Program-made: the position numbers and the translations under genes
The notes under the pieces: generated by a model
The model's database searches: none
What the model saw: only the letters and a program-made list of their open reading frames with translations
Told to the model about the DNA's origin: nothing
Source: Plumapathes pennacea
Lineage: Eukaryota > Cnidaria > Anthozoa > Antipatharia > Myriopathidae
Direction of reading: 5' to 3'
Assembly: GCA_964036295.1 (NCBI GenBank)
Contig: OZ038472.1
Location: 992,001-1,056,000 of the forward strand
DNA length: 64,000 bases
Shown: in pieces, positions 11,488 through 25,148 of the stretch
Position numbering within the stretch: the first letter of the stretch is position 1
Layout: every line of letters begins with the position of its first letter

Positions 11488-14400
11488 TCATCTTTGCTCA
11501 TCACAGCTCTTTGTTTTCTTGTTCAGTGGTTCTTCATCATCAGTTTTCATAGCTACAAAGTATTCCTTCAGCGCCTGAAGAGCTTTGCCTCTGTGAGAGA
11601 TAGAATTCTTTACCTCAGAGTCCATTTCAGCATACCTAAAAGAAAGGGCATGTATGTTATCCATCTACTGCAGTTCTTACATGCACAGGTGTCAAATCTA
11701 TTTCACCAGTTTTAAATATTGAATTTTATACTATGAACTGAAGTGCATATAAAGAGACTGTCAACAATAATATGACTTAACAGTAAAATATTACGTTTCA
11801 TTAAATCCATCAGGTTGAAAACATGGGTCCCATCCAAAGTTACGAGGACCCCTTGGCTCAACTATTTTACCCTGCAAGAAATAAAAGTAAAGGAACAAAT
11901 TAAAAAAAAAAAAACTTTTATCTAAATAAAGCAGTGCATGCACTACTCACACAATTTTCATAAAGTGAAAATAGTGCCTCGGAAAATATACCGATACACA
12001 CAAAACCTGTATATCTATTTCTTGAAACTATATATTAATAAAAGCAACAAAGAGCAAGTAGCCTGTGACTACAGCACACCACATCAGGCAGCGTGATGTC
12101 ACATTACTGTATTAACAGCTAATTACAAAGCAACAGGCATGATGTCAGTGTCTTACCCACGTTTTTCCTCTGAACAACTTGACTGGTTCATCAGGGTCAC
12201 CAGAGGAATATGCAAAAGTGCACAATGCATAAGCAGACTTGTCCTCCCAGCCTGTGAGAAGCTTGTGGAGACCTGCCATATACACAGTGTACACTTTACT
12301 GACACCAGCATTAGATTTTTGTGGGCTGTTGTTTCAGAACAAACATTTTTCGGGGGCCATATTTACCTTCTGGTCCAAGTTTTTGGAGAAACCATTTTCT
12401 ATAGTAAAGAATAGAAATATGTTGATCATTTGAATGATTATTTCCACTGAATTCACCCATTTCTTTGGCATACAACACATTCTTTGAGTCAATATTAATT
12501 TGCTTCTCTGTTGAAGAAAGGGTGTATACAAAAGTTGTTCCCACTGTATGATTATTTTATGATCAAATATACAGTTAAGCTGATAAGGAGAACAGAAAAG
12601 AAAATGTTTTACTCTTTAGCTTGCAATTCTCCCAACCAAGAAGAAAATGTATGAGTGATATAGCAATCTTACATATATGGGCCTGGAAGACCTCCAAGGG
12701 CATTGAAGCATAAACAAGTATCTTCAACCATAACAGGACCCTTGATCTGAGACAAAGAAAGGAAAAAGGACTTTAATTCTACCTTATACCCTGTAATAAC
12801 TTTCTGCTTTTGTTAGTTTTGGCTACGATCTGCCCGGTCTGTACAAGAAAATACAGACTGCTAACGAACCAATCAGAATGCTCCATTTCCATCATGGACC
12901 GGTGAGCCATATAATGATATACTATACTGGATTGTAGTAATTCATTATTGCCACCTAAAAAAAATCACAAAATTACCCAAGCCATAATTATGTTCATTGC
13001 AATCTACATACCTCATCAGCAGCCAATTTACATTTCTCCTTTGAAATATCATCTGGTTCTCCCTGGAACTCAGGAACTGAACGAAAAAGAATAATCGGCT
13101 TGCTTAGACAATAATTAATCTTTTTTATATCTCCCTCATCTGTGAATTTACCAATACCTCAATTATGTGTTAAAGTTTGCAGGTGATGATCTGTGACTCT
13201 GTTTGTTTGTTTGTTTGTCTTCTTATACCTCCAATCCCTCGAAACTGATTGATGCAGAACTTACTGTCTATGTTTCTTGATTCCACTGCCCATGGGAATG
13301 AATTTCCAAAAATTGATACAACCTAAAAGCAGAAAAAAACAACACTGTACTCAAAGCCCATTTTATCAACCTGTACCCCCCCCCCAAGAAAGAGGGGGCC
13401 TCGAGACTAAAAAGGGTGGTACATACACACCTGGGTTAAACCTTAACTACTCCGACTTTCACCAGTGTTTTCTCCAAGATTACAACATATTTTCTAATTC
13501 AAAAAGCAGATTCCTATCATATAACACCTCAAGTGCCTATTTTATGCGTTTGAGTTGGATTGGAGACCAAACATTTTCCATCTATAAACTCCAGGAGCCT
13601 GGGTCAAACCCTAACTACTCTGACTTTCACCAGTGATTTCTCCAAGAATAAATCATATTTTCTAATTCGAAAAGCAGATTCCTATTATTTACCAGCTCAA
13701 GTGCCTATCTTATGCGTTTGACTTGGATTGGACACCAAAAATGTTTCGTCTATAAACCTCAGGAGCTTCGGTCAAACCCTAACTACTCTGACTTTCACCA
13801 GTCTTTTCTCCAAGATTAAATAATATTTTCTAATTCAAAAAGCGGATTCCTATCATATAACACCTCAAGTGCCTATCTTATGCATTTGAGTTGGATTGGA
13901 GACCAAAAATTTTCCATCTCTAAACCCCAGGAACCTGGGTCAAACCCTAACTACTCTGACTTTCACCAGTCTTTTCTCCAAGATTAAATAATATTTTCTA
14001 ATTCAAAAAGCGGATTCCTATCATATAACACCTCAAGTGCCTATCTTATGCATTTGAGTTGGATTGGAGACCAAAAATTTTCCATCTATAAACCCCAGGA
14101 GCCTGGGTCAAACCCTAACTACTCTGACTTTCACCAGTGATTTCTCCAAGATTACAACATATTTTCTAATTCAAAAAGCAGATTCCTATCATACACCAGC
14201 TCAAATGCCTATTTTATGCGTTTGAGTTGGATTGGAGACCAGAAATTTTTTGTTTATAAACCCCAGGAGCTTGGGTCAAACCCTAACTACTCTGACTTTC
14301 ACCAGTCTTTTCTCCAAGATTAAATAATATTTTCTAATTCAAAAAGCGGATTCCTATCATATAACACCTCAAGTGCCTATTTTATGCGTTTGAATTGGAT

Positions 14401-17400
14401 TGGAGACCAAAAATTTTCCATCTATAAACCCCAGGAGCCTGGGTCAAACCCTAACTACTCTGACTTTCACCAGTGATTTCTCCAAGAATAAATCATATAT
14501 TTTCTAATTCAAAAAGCAGATTCCTATTACTTACCAGCTCAAGTGCCTATCTTATGCGTTTGACTTGGATTGGACACCAAAAATTGTCCATCTATAAACC
14601 CCAGGAGCTTGGGTCAAACCCTAACTACTCTGACTTTCACCAGTCTTTTCTCCAAGATTAAATAATATTTTCTAATTCAAAAAGCGGATTCCTATCATAT
14701 AACACCTCAAGTGCCTATCTTATGCATTTGAGTTGGATTGGAGACCAAAAATTTTCCATCTATAAACCCCAGGAGCCTGGGTCAAACCCTAACTACTTTG
14801 ACTTTCATCAGTGATTTCTCCAAGATTAAAACATATTTTCTAATTCAAAAAGCAGATTCCTATCAATTACCAACTCAAGTGCCTATCTTATGCGTTTGAC
14901 TTGGATTGCAGACCAAAAATTTTTCGTTTATAAACTCCAGGAGCCTGAGTCAAACCCTAACTACTCTGACTTTCACCAGTGTTTCCTCCACGATTAAATA
15001 ATATTTTCTAATTCAAAAAGCGGATTCCTATCATATAACACCTCAAGTGCCTATCTTATGCATTTGAGTTGGATTGGAGACCAAAAATTGTCCATCTATA
15101 AACCCCAGGAGCCTGGGTCAAACCCTAACTACTCTGACTTTCACCAGTCTTTTCTCCAAGATTAAATAATATTTTCTAATTCAAAAAGCGGATTCCTATC
15201 ATATAACACCTCAAGTGCCTATCTTATGCATTTGAGTTGGATTGGAGACAAAAAAGTTTCCATCTATAAACCCCAGGAGCCTGGGTCAAACCTAAACTAC
15301 TCTGACTTTCACCAGTGTTTCCTCCAAGATTAAAACATATTTTCTAATTCAAAAAGCAGATTCCTATCATTTACCAACTCAAGTGCCTATCTTATGCGTT
15401 TGACTTGGATTGGAGACCAAAATTTTTCGTTTATAAACTCCAGGAGCCTAGGTCAAACCCTAACTACTCTGACTTTCACCAGTGTTTCCTCCAAGATTAC
15501 AGCATATTTTCTAATTCAAAAACCAGATTCCCATCATACACCAGCTCAAGTGCCTATTTTATGCGTTTGGGTTGGATTGGAGACCAAAAATTTTCCATCT
15601 CTAAACCCCAGGAGCCTGGGTCAAACCCTAACTACTTTGACTTTCATCAGTGATTTCTCCAAGAATAAATCATATTTTCTAATTCAAAAAGCAGATTCTT
15701 ATTACTTACCAGGTCAAGTGCCCATCTTATGCGTTTGACTTGGATTGGACACCAAAAATGTTTCGTCTATAAACCCCAGGAGCTTGGGTCAAACCCTAAC
15801 TACTCTGACTTTCACCAGTGCTTTCTCCAAGATTAAATAATATTTTCTAATTCAAAAAGCGGATTCCTATCATATAACACCTCAAGTACCTATCTTATGC
15901 ATTTGAGTTGGATTGGAGACCAAAAATTGTCCATCTATAAACCCCAGGAGCCTGGGTCAAACCTAAACTACTCTGACTTTCACCAGTGTTTCCTCCAAGA
16001 TTAAAACATATTTTCTAATTCAAAAAGCAGATTCCTATCATTTACCAACTCAAGTGCCTATCTTATGCGTTTGACTTGGATTGGAGACCAAAATTTTTCG
16101 TTTATAAACTCCAGGAGCCTGGGTCAAACCCTAACTACTCTGACTTTCACCAGTGTTTCCTCCAAGATTACAGCATATTTTCTAATTCAAAAAGCAGATT
16201 CCCATCATACACCAGCTCAAGTGCCTATTTTATGCGTTTGGGTTGGATTGAAGACCAAAAATTTTCCATCTCTAAACCCCAGTAGCCTGGGTCAAACCCT
16301 AACTACTCTGACTTTCATCAGTGATTTCTCCAAGAATAAATCATAATTTCTAATTCAAAAAGCAGATTCCTATTACTTACCAGCTCAAGTGCCTATCTTA
16401 TGCGTTTGACTTGGATTGGACACCAAAAATGTTTCGTCTATAAACCCCAGGAGCCTGGGTCAAACCCTAACTACTCTGACTTTCACCAGTGCTTTCTCCA
16501 AGATTAAATAATATTTTCTAATTCAAAAAGCGGATTCCTATCATATAACACCTCAAGTACCTATCTTATGCATTTGAGTTGGATTGGAGACCAAAAATTG
16601 TCCATCTATAAACCCCAGCAGCCTGGGTCAAACCCTAACTACTCTGACTTTCAACAGTGTTTCCTCCAAGATTAAAACATATTTTCTAATTCAAAAAGCA
16701 GATTCCTATCATACACCAGCTCAAGTGCCTATTTTATGCATTTGAGTTGGATTGGAGACACGAAATTTTTTGTTTATAAACCCCAGGAGCCTGGGTCAAA
16801 CCCTAACTACTCTGACTTTCACGAGTCTTTTCTCCAAGATTAAATAATATTTTCTAATTCAAAAAGCGGATTCCTATCATAAAACACCTCAAGTGCCTAT
16901 CTTATGCATTTGAGTTAGATTGGAGACCAAAAATTTTCCATCTCTAAACCCCAGGAACCTGGGTCAAACCCTAACTACTCTGACTTTCACCAGTGTTTCC
17001 TCCAAGATTAAAACATATTTTCTAATTTAAAAAGCAGATTCCTATCACTTACCAGCTCAAGTGCCTATCTTATGCGTTTGACTTGGATTGGACACCAAAA
17101 ATTGTCCATCTATAAACTCCAGGAGCCTGGGTCAAACCCTAACTACTCTGACTTTCACCAGTGTTTCCTCCAAGATTACAGCATATTTTCTAATTCAAAA
17201 AGCAGATTCCCATCATACACCAGCTCAAGTGCCTATTTTATGCGTTTGGGTTGGATTGGAGACCAAAAATTTTCCATTTCTAAACCCCAGGAGCCAGGGT
17301 CAAACCCTAACTACTCTGACTTTCACCAGTGATTTCTCCAAGATTACAACATATTTTCTAATTCAAAAAGCAGATTCCTATCATACACCAGCTCAAGTGC

Positions 17401-20400
17401 CTATTTTATGCGTTTGAGTTGGATTGGAGACCAAAATTTTTTGTTTATAAACCCCAGGAACTTGGGTCAAACCCTAACTACTCTGACTTTCACCAGTCTT
17501 TTCTCCAAGATTAAATAATATTTTCTAATTCAAAAAGCGGATTCCTATCATATAACACCTCAAGTGCCTATCTTATGCATTTGAGTTGGATTGGAGACCA
17601 AAAATTTTCCATCTATAAACCCCAGGAGCCTGGGTCAAACCCTAACTACTTTGACTTTCATCAATGATTTCTCCTAGAATAAATCAAATTTTCTAATTCA
17701 AAAAGCAGATTCCTATTACTTACCAGCTCAAGAGCCTATCTTATGCGTTTGACTTGGATTGGACACCAAAAATGTTTCGTCTATGAACCCCAGGAGCTTG
17801 GGTCAAACCCTAACTACTCTGACTTTCACCAGTCTTTTCTCCAAGATTAAATAATATTTTCTAATTCAAAAAGCGGATTCCTATCATATAACACCTCAAG
17901 TGCCTATCTTATGCATTTGAGTTGGATTGGAGACCAAAAATATTCCATCTATAAACCCCAGGAGCCTGGGTCAAACCCTAACTACTTTGACTTTCATCAG
18001 TGATTTCTCCAAGAATAAATCATATTTTCTAATTCAAAAAACAGATTCCTATTACTTACCAGCTCAAGTGCCTATCTTATGCGTTTGACTTGGATTGGAC
18101 ACCAAAAATGTTTCGTCTATAAACCCCAGGAGCTTGGGTCAAACCCTAACAACTCTGACTTTCACCAGTGCTTTCTCCAAGATTAAATAATATTTTCTAA
18201 TTCAAAAAGCGGATTCCTATCATATAACACCTCAAGTACCTATCTTATGCATTTGAGTTGGATTGGAGACCAAAAATTGTCCATCTATAAACCCCAGGAG
18301 CCTGGGTCAAACCCTAACTACTCTGACTTTCACCAGTGTTTCCTCCAAGATTAAAACATATTTTCTAATTCAAAAAGCAGATTCCTATCATACACCAGCT
18401 CAAGTGCCTATTTTATGCGTTTGACTTGGATTGGAGACCAGAAATTTTTTGTTTATAACAGGAGCCTGGGTCAAACCCTAACTACTCTGACTTTCACCAG
18501 TCTTTTCTCCAAGATTAAATAATATTTTCTAATTCAAAAAGCGGATTCCTATCATATAACACCTCAAGTACCTATCTTATGCATTTGAGTTGGATTGGAG
18601 ACCAAAAATTGTCCATCTATAAACCCCAGGAGCCTGGGTCAAACCTAACTACTCTGACTTTCACCAGTGTTTCCTCCAAGATTAAAACATATTTTCTAAT
18701 TCAAAAAGCAGATTCCTATCAATTACCAACTCAAGTGCCTATCTTATGCGTTTGACTTGGATTGGAGACCAAAAATTTTTCGTTTATAAACTCCAGCAGC
18801 CTGGGTCAAACCCTAACTACTCTGACTTTCACCATTGTTTCCTCCAAGATTAAATAATATTTTCTAATTCAAAAAGCGGATTCCTATCATATAACACCTC
18901 AAGTACCTATCTTATGCATTTGAGTTGGATTGGAGACCAAAAATTGTCCATCTATAAACCCCAGGAGCCTGGGTCAAATCCTAACTACTCTGACTTTCAC
19001 CAGTGTTTCCTCCAAGATTAAAACATATTTTCTAATTCAAAAAGCAGATTCCTATCAATTACCAACTCAAGTGCCTATCTTATGCGTTTGACTTGGATTG
19101 GAGACCAAAAATTTTTCGTTTATAAACTCCAGCAGCCTGGGTCAAACCCTAACTACTCTGACTTTCACCATTGTTTCCTCCAAGATTAAATAATATTTTC
19201 TAATTCAAAAAGCGGATTCCTATCATATAACACCTCAAGTACCTATCTTATGCATTTGAGTTGGATTGGAGACCAAAAATTGTCCATCTATAAACCCCAG
19301 GAGCCTGGGTCAAATCCTAACTACTCTGACTTTCACCAGTGTTTCCTCCAAGATTAAAACATATTTTCTAATTCAAAAAGCAGATTCCTATCATACACCA
19401 GCTCAAGTGCCTATTTTATGCGTTTGACTTGGATTGGAGACCAGAAATTTTTTGTTTATAACAGGAGCCTGGGTCAAACCCTAACTACTCTGACTTTCAC
19501 CAGTCTTTTCTCCAAGATTAAATAATATTTTCTAATTCAAAAAGCGGATTCCTATCATATAACACCTCAAGTACCTATCTTATGCATTTGAGTTGGATTG
19601 GAGACCAAAAATTGTCCATCTATAAACCCCAGGAGCCTGGGTCAAACCCTAACTACTCTGACTTTCACCAGTGTTTCCTCCAAGATTAAAACATATTTTC
19701 TAATTCAAAAAGCAGATTCCTATCAATTACCAACTCAAGTGCCTATCTTATGCGTTTGACTTGGATTGGAGACCAAAAATTTTTCGTTTATAAACTCCAG
19801 GAGCCTGGGTCAAACCCTAACTACTCTGACTTTCACCATTGTTTCCTCCAAGATTAAATAATATTTTCTAATTCAAAAAGCGGATTCCTATCATATAACA
19901 CCTCAAGTACCTATCTTATGCATTTGAGTTGGATTGGAGACCAAAAATTGTCCATCTATAAACCCCAGGAGCCTGGGTCAAATCCTAACTACTCTGACTT
20001 TCACCAGTGTTTCCTCCAAGATTAAATAATATTTTCTAATTCAAAAAGCGGATTCCTATCATATAACACCTCAAGTGCCTATCTTATGCATTTGAGTTGG
20101 ATTGGAGACCAAAAATTTTCCATCTATAAACCCCAGGAGCCTGGGTCAAACCCAAACTACTCTGACTTTCACCAGTGTTTCCTCCAAGATTAAAACATAT
20201 TTTCTAATTCAAAAAGCAGATTCCTATCATTTACCAACTCAAGTGCCTATCTTATGCGTTTGACTTAGATTGGAGACCAAAAATTTTCGTTTATAAACTC
20301 CAGGAGCCTGGGTCAAACCCTAACTACTCTGACTTTCACCAGTATTTCCTCCAAGATTACAGCATATTTTCTAATTCAAAAAGCAGATTCCCATCATACA

Positions 20401-23400
20401 CCAGCTCAAGTGCCTATTTTATGCGTTTGGGTTGGATTGGAGACCAAAAATTTTCCATCTCTAAACCCCAGGAGCCTGGGTCAAACCCTAACTACTCTAG
20501 AATAAATCATATATTTTCTAATTCGAAAAGCAGATTCCTATTACTTACTAGCTCAAGTGCCTATCTTATGCGTTTGAGTAGGATTAGAGACCAAAAATTT
20601 TTCGTTTATAAACTCCAGGAGCCTGGGTCAAACCCTAACTACTCTGACTTTCACCAGTGTTTCCTCCAAGATTACAGCATATTTTCTAATTCAAAAAGCA
20701 GATTCCCATCATACACCAGCTCAAGTGCCTATTTTATGCGTTTGAATTGGATTGGAGACCAAAAATTTTCCATCTCTAAACCCCAGGAGCCTGGGTCAAA
20801 CCCTAACTACTCTAGAATAAATCATATATTTTCTAATTCGAAAAGCAGATTCCTATTACTTACTAGCTCAAGTGCCTATCTTATGCGTTTGAGTAGGATT
20901 AGAGACCAAAAATTTTTCGTTTATAAACTCCAGGAGCCTGGGTCAAACCCTAACTACTCTAACTTTCACCAGTGTTTCCTCCAAGATTAAAACATATTTT
21001 CTAATTCAAAAAGCAGATTCCTATCATTTACCAACTCAAGTGCCTATATTATGCGTTTGACTTGGATTGGAGACCAAAAATTTTTCGTCTATAAACCCCA
21101 GGAGCTTGGGTCAAACCCTAACTACTCTAACTTTCACCAGTCTTTTCTCCAAGATTAAATAATATTTTCTAATTCAAAAAGCGGATTCCTATCATATAAC
21201 ACCTCAAGTACCTATCTTATGCATTTGAGTTGGATTGGAGACCAAAAATTGTCCATCTATAAACCACAGGAGCCTGGGTCAAACCCTAACTACTCTGACT
21301 TTCACCAGTCTTTTCTCCAAGATTAAATAATATTTTCTAATTCAAAAAGCGGATTCCTATCATATAACACCTCAAGTACCTATCTTATGCATTTGAGTTG
21401 GATTGGAGACCAAAAATTGTCCATCTATAAACCCCAGGAGCCTGGGTCAAACCCTAACTACTCTGACTTTCACCAGTCTTTTCTCCAAGATTAAATAATA
21501 TTTTCTAATTCAAAAAGCGGATTCCTATCATATAACACCTCAAGTGCCTATCTTATGCATTTGAGTGGGATTGGAGACCAAAAATTGTCCATCTATAAAC
21601 CACAGGCGCCTAGGTCAAACCCTATTAACTACTCTGACTTTCACCAGTGTTTCCTCCAAGATTAAAACATATTTTCTAATTCAAAAAGCAGATTCCTCTC
21701 ATTTACCAACTCAAGTGCCTATCTTATGCGTTTGACTTGGATTGGAGACCAAAAATTTTTTGTTTATAAACTCCAGGAGCCTGGGTCAAACCCTAACTAC
21801 TCTGACTTTCACCAGTGTTTCCTCCAAGATTACAGCATATTTTCTAATTCAAAAAGCAGATTCCCATCATACACCAGCTCAAGTGCCTATTTTATGCGTT
21901 TGGGTTGGATTGGAGACCAAAAATTTTCCATCTCTAAACCCCAGGAGCCTGGGTCAAACCCTAACTACTTTGACTTTCACCAGTGTTTTCTCCAAGATTA
22001 AATAATATTTTCTAATTCAAAAAGCGGATTCCTATCATATAACACCTCAAGTACCTATCTCATGCATTTGAGTTGGATTGGAGACCAAAAATTGTCCATC
22101 TAAAAACCCCAGGAGCCTGGGTCAAACCCTAACTACTCTGACTTTCACCAGTGTTTCCTCCAAGATTAAAACATATTTTCTAATTCAAAAAGCAGATTCC
22201 TATCATTTACCAACTCAAGTGCTTATTTTATGCGTTTGACTTGGATTGGAGACCAAAAATTTTTCGTTTATAAACTCCAGGAGCCTGGGTCAAACCCTAA
22301 CTACTCCGGCTTTCACCAGTGTTTCCTCCAAGATTACAGCATATTCTCTAATTCAAAAAGCAGATTCCTATCATACACCAGCTCAAGTGCCTATTTTATG
22401 CGTTTGAGTAGGATTGGAGACCAAAAATTTTTTGTTTATAAACCCCAGGAGCTTGGGTCAAACCCTAACTACTCTAACTTTCACCAGTGTTTTCTCCAAG
22501 ATTAAATAATATTTTCTAATTCAAAAAGCGGATTCCTATCATATAACACCTCAAGTGCCTATCTTATGCATTTGAGTTGGATTGGAGACCAAAAATTTTC
22601 CATCTATAAACCCCAGGAGCCTGGGTCAAACCCTAACTACTCTGACTTTCATCAGTGATTTCTCCAAGAATAAATCATATTTCCTAATTCAAAAAGCAGA
22701 TTCCTATTACTTACCAGCTCAAGTGCCTATCTTATGCGTTTGACTTGGATTGGAGACCAAAAATTTTTTGTTTATAAACTCCAGGAGCCTAGGTCAAACT
22801 CGAACTACTCCGACTTTCACCAGTGTTTCCTCCAAGATTACAGCATATTTTCTAATTCAAAAAGCAGATTGCTATCATACACCAGCTCAAGTGCCTATTT
22901 TATGCATTTGGGTTGGATTGGAGACCAAAAATTTTCCATCTATAAACCCCAGGAGCCTGGGTCAAACCCTAACTACTCTGACTTTCACCAGTGATTTCTC
23001 CAAGATTACAACATATTTTCTAATTCAAAAAGCAGATTCCTATCATATACCAGCTCAAGTGCCTATTTTATGCATTTGAGTTGGATTGGAGACCAAAAAT
23101 TTTTTGTTTATAAACCCCAGGAGCTTGGGTCAAACCGTAACTACTCTAACTTTCACCAGTGTTTTCTCCAAGATTAAATAATATTTTCTAATTCAAAAAG
23201 CGGATTCCTATCATATAACACCTCAACTGCCTATTTTATGCATTTGAGTTGGATTGGAGACCAAAAATGTTTCGTCTATAAACCCCAGGAGCTTGGGTCA
23301 AACCCTAACTACTCTGACTTTCAGCAGTCTTTTCTCCAAGATTAAATAATATTTTCTCATTCAAAAAGCGGATTCCTATCATATAACACCTCAAGTGCCT

Positions 23401-25148
23401 ATCTTATGCATTTGAGTTGGATTGGAGACCAAACATTTTCCATCTATAACCCCTCAGGAGCCTGGGTCAAACCTTAACTACTCCGACTTTCACCAGTGTT
23501 TTCTCCAAGATTACAACATATTTTCTAATTCCGAAAGCAGATTCCTATCATATAACACCTCAAGTGCCTATCTTATGCGTTTGACTTGGATTGGAGACCA
23601 AAAATTGTCCATCTATAAACCACAGGAGCCTGGGTCAAACCCTAACTACTCTGACTTTCATCAGTGATTTCTCCAAGAATAAATCATATTTTCTAATTCG
23701 AAAAGCAGATTCCTATCATATAACACCTGAAGTGCTTATCTTATGCATTTGAGTTGGATTGGAGACCAAAAATGTTTCGTCTATAAACCCCAGGAGCTTG
23801 GGTCAAACCCCAACTACTCTGACTTTCACCAGTGTTTTCTCCAAGATTAAATAATATTTTCTAATTCAAAAAGCGGATTCCTATCATATAACACCTCAAG
23901 TGCCTATCTTATGCATTTGAGTTGGATTGGAGACCAAAAATGTTTCGTCTATAAACCCCAGGAGCTTGGGTCAAACCCTAACTACTCTGACTTTCAGCAG
24001 TCTTTTCTCCAAGATTAAATAATATTTTCTAATTCAAAAAGCGGATTCCTATCATATAACACCTCAAGTGCCTATCTTATGCATTTGAGTTGGATTGGAG
24101 ACCAAAAATTTTCCATCTATAAACCCCAGGAGCCTGGGTCAAACCCTAACTACTCTGACTTTCATCAGTGATTTCTCCAAGAGTAAATCATATTTTCTAA
24201 TTCAAAAAGTAGATTCCTATTACTTACCAGCTCAAGTGTCTATCTTATGCGTTTGACTTGGATTGGACACCAAAAATGTTTCGTTTATAAACCCCAGGAG
24301 CTTGGGTCAAACCCTAACTACTCTGACTTTCACCAGTGTTTCCTCCAAGATTAAATAATATTTTCTAATTCAAAAAGCGGATTCCAATTATATAACACCT
24401 CAAGTGCCTATCTTATGCATTTGAGTTGGATTGGAGACCAAAAATTGTCCATCTATAAACCCCAGGAGCCTGGGTCAAACCCTAACTACTCTGACTTTCA
24501 CCAGTGTTTCCTCCAAGATTAAAACATATTTTCTAATTCAAAAAGCAGATTCCTATCATTTACCAACTCAAGTGCCTATCTTATGCGTTTGACTTGGATT
24601 GGAGACCAAAAATTTTTCGTTTATAAACTCCAGGAGCCTGGGTCAAACCCTAACTACTCTGACTTTCACCAGTGTTTCCTCCAAGATTACAGCATATTTT
24701 CTAATTCAAAAAGCGGATTCCTATCATATAACACCTCAAGTGCCTATCTATTTTATGCGTTTGGGCTGGATTGGAGACCAAAAATTTTCCATCTCTAAAC
24801 CCGTACCCCCGTGGCACTAATTGCAGTATTTACTCCAACCATGCTTCCGCTGCCAAAGCCAAATACATCTCTAACAGTGCCGCAGTTTTAGATCTGTTTG
24901 TTTACAGATACGAACTTGTGACAGTATTACATTTTATATCATCAGGATCATACCGGGGATCATACACAATCTCAGTTTTGATGCGTTTTTCTGGCGCAGA
25001 GAAGTCCTACAAAGCCACCTCAAATGACCACAGACGGATATAACAGTCGCAAAATTATCCATCCAAGTGACAGTGTACCCACCTCTCTTAGTTTGTTTTG
25101 ATTGCCCGTTACAAACACTAGCGTTTTCCTGGACATTTTCTCCGCCAT
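11488..25148 (-). CDS. ITPA: Inosine triphosphate pyrophosphatase (ITPA)
   Basis: Hydrolyses ITP, dITP and XTP to monophosphates, clearing deaminated purines from nucleotide pools. Exons in transcript order: 25148-25083, 13322-13265, 13076-13012, 12746-12673, 12398-12367, 12272-12157, 11871-11795, 11635-11488. They total 636 nt, giving 211 residues, slightly longer than the ~194 of human. Family signatures: [10 protein letters not shown] near residue 10, the [11 protein letters not shown] block, [38 protein letters not shown] and [10 protein letters not shown]. The start was chosen at [12 protein letters not shown]; the ATG lies inside AAAATGGCGG, a YY1-like sequence, and an NRF1/ETS-like promoter block lies ~56 bases upstream. 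Intron 1 is 11.8 kb, almost entirely satellite, while the other introns are a few hundred bases. A short Lys/Asp-rich C-terminal tail extends past the usual end. Confidence 0.96.
12612..12662 (-). mobile_element. Fragment of the TTAA miniature element
   Basis: CAATTCTCCCAACCAAGAAGAAAATGTATGAGTGAT matches the inverted right half of the 61097-61306 element in split blocks (AAGAAGAAAATGTAT, AGTGATGTAG-like). It ends within about 10 bases of the splice donor of ITPA exon 4. Confidence 0.5.
13427..24801. repeat. Satellite array, ~168-bp monomer, about 68 copies, filling ITPA intron 1
   Basis: GTCAAACCCTAACTACTCTG recurs every 167-168 bp (for example 17131, 17299, 17466) with few indels. Monomer types are separable: one with AATAATATTTTC, AGCGGATTCC and ATATAACACCTC; another with AACATATTTTC and TTACCAACTC; another with CAGCATATTTTC and CCCATCATACACCAGCTC. 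They alternate in higher-order units: a 336-bp dimer repeats around 18850-20000, and a ~315-bp unit with one shortened monomer repeats at 20496 and 20811. Edges are sharp: unique sequence resumes at about 24802. The unit is 56 codons long, so monomers without stops give long open frames (up to 189 codons at 20421-20990), but these are broken repeatedly and start at arbitrary points. Confidence 0.97.

Noticed and set aside
20421..20990. 189-codon plus-strand open frame as a protein gene
   Set aside because: It lies wholly within the satellite, begins and ends at arbitrary monomer positions, and neighbouring monomers carry stops in the same frame.
13427..24801. CRISPR-like array
   Set aside because: The whole 168-bp unit repeats with no unique spacers, in an animal intron.
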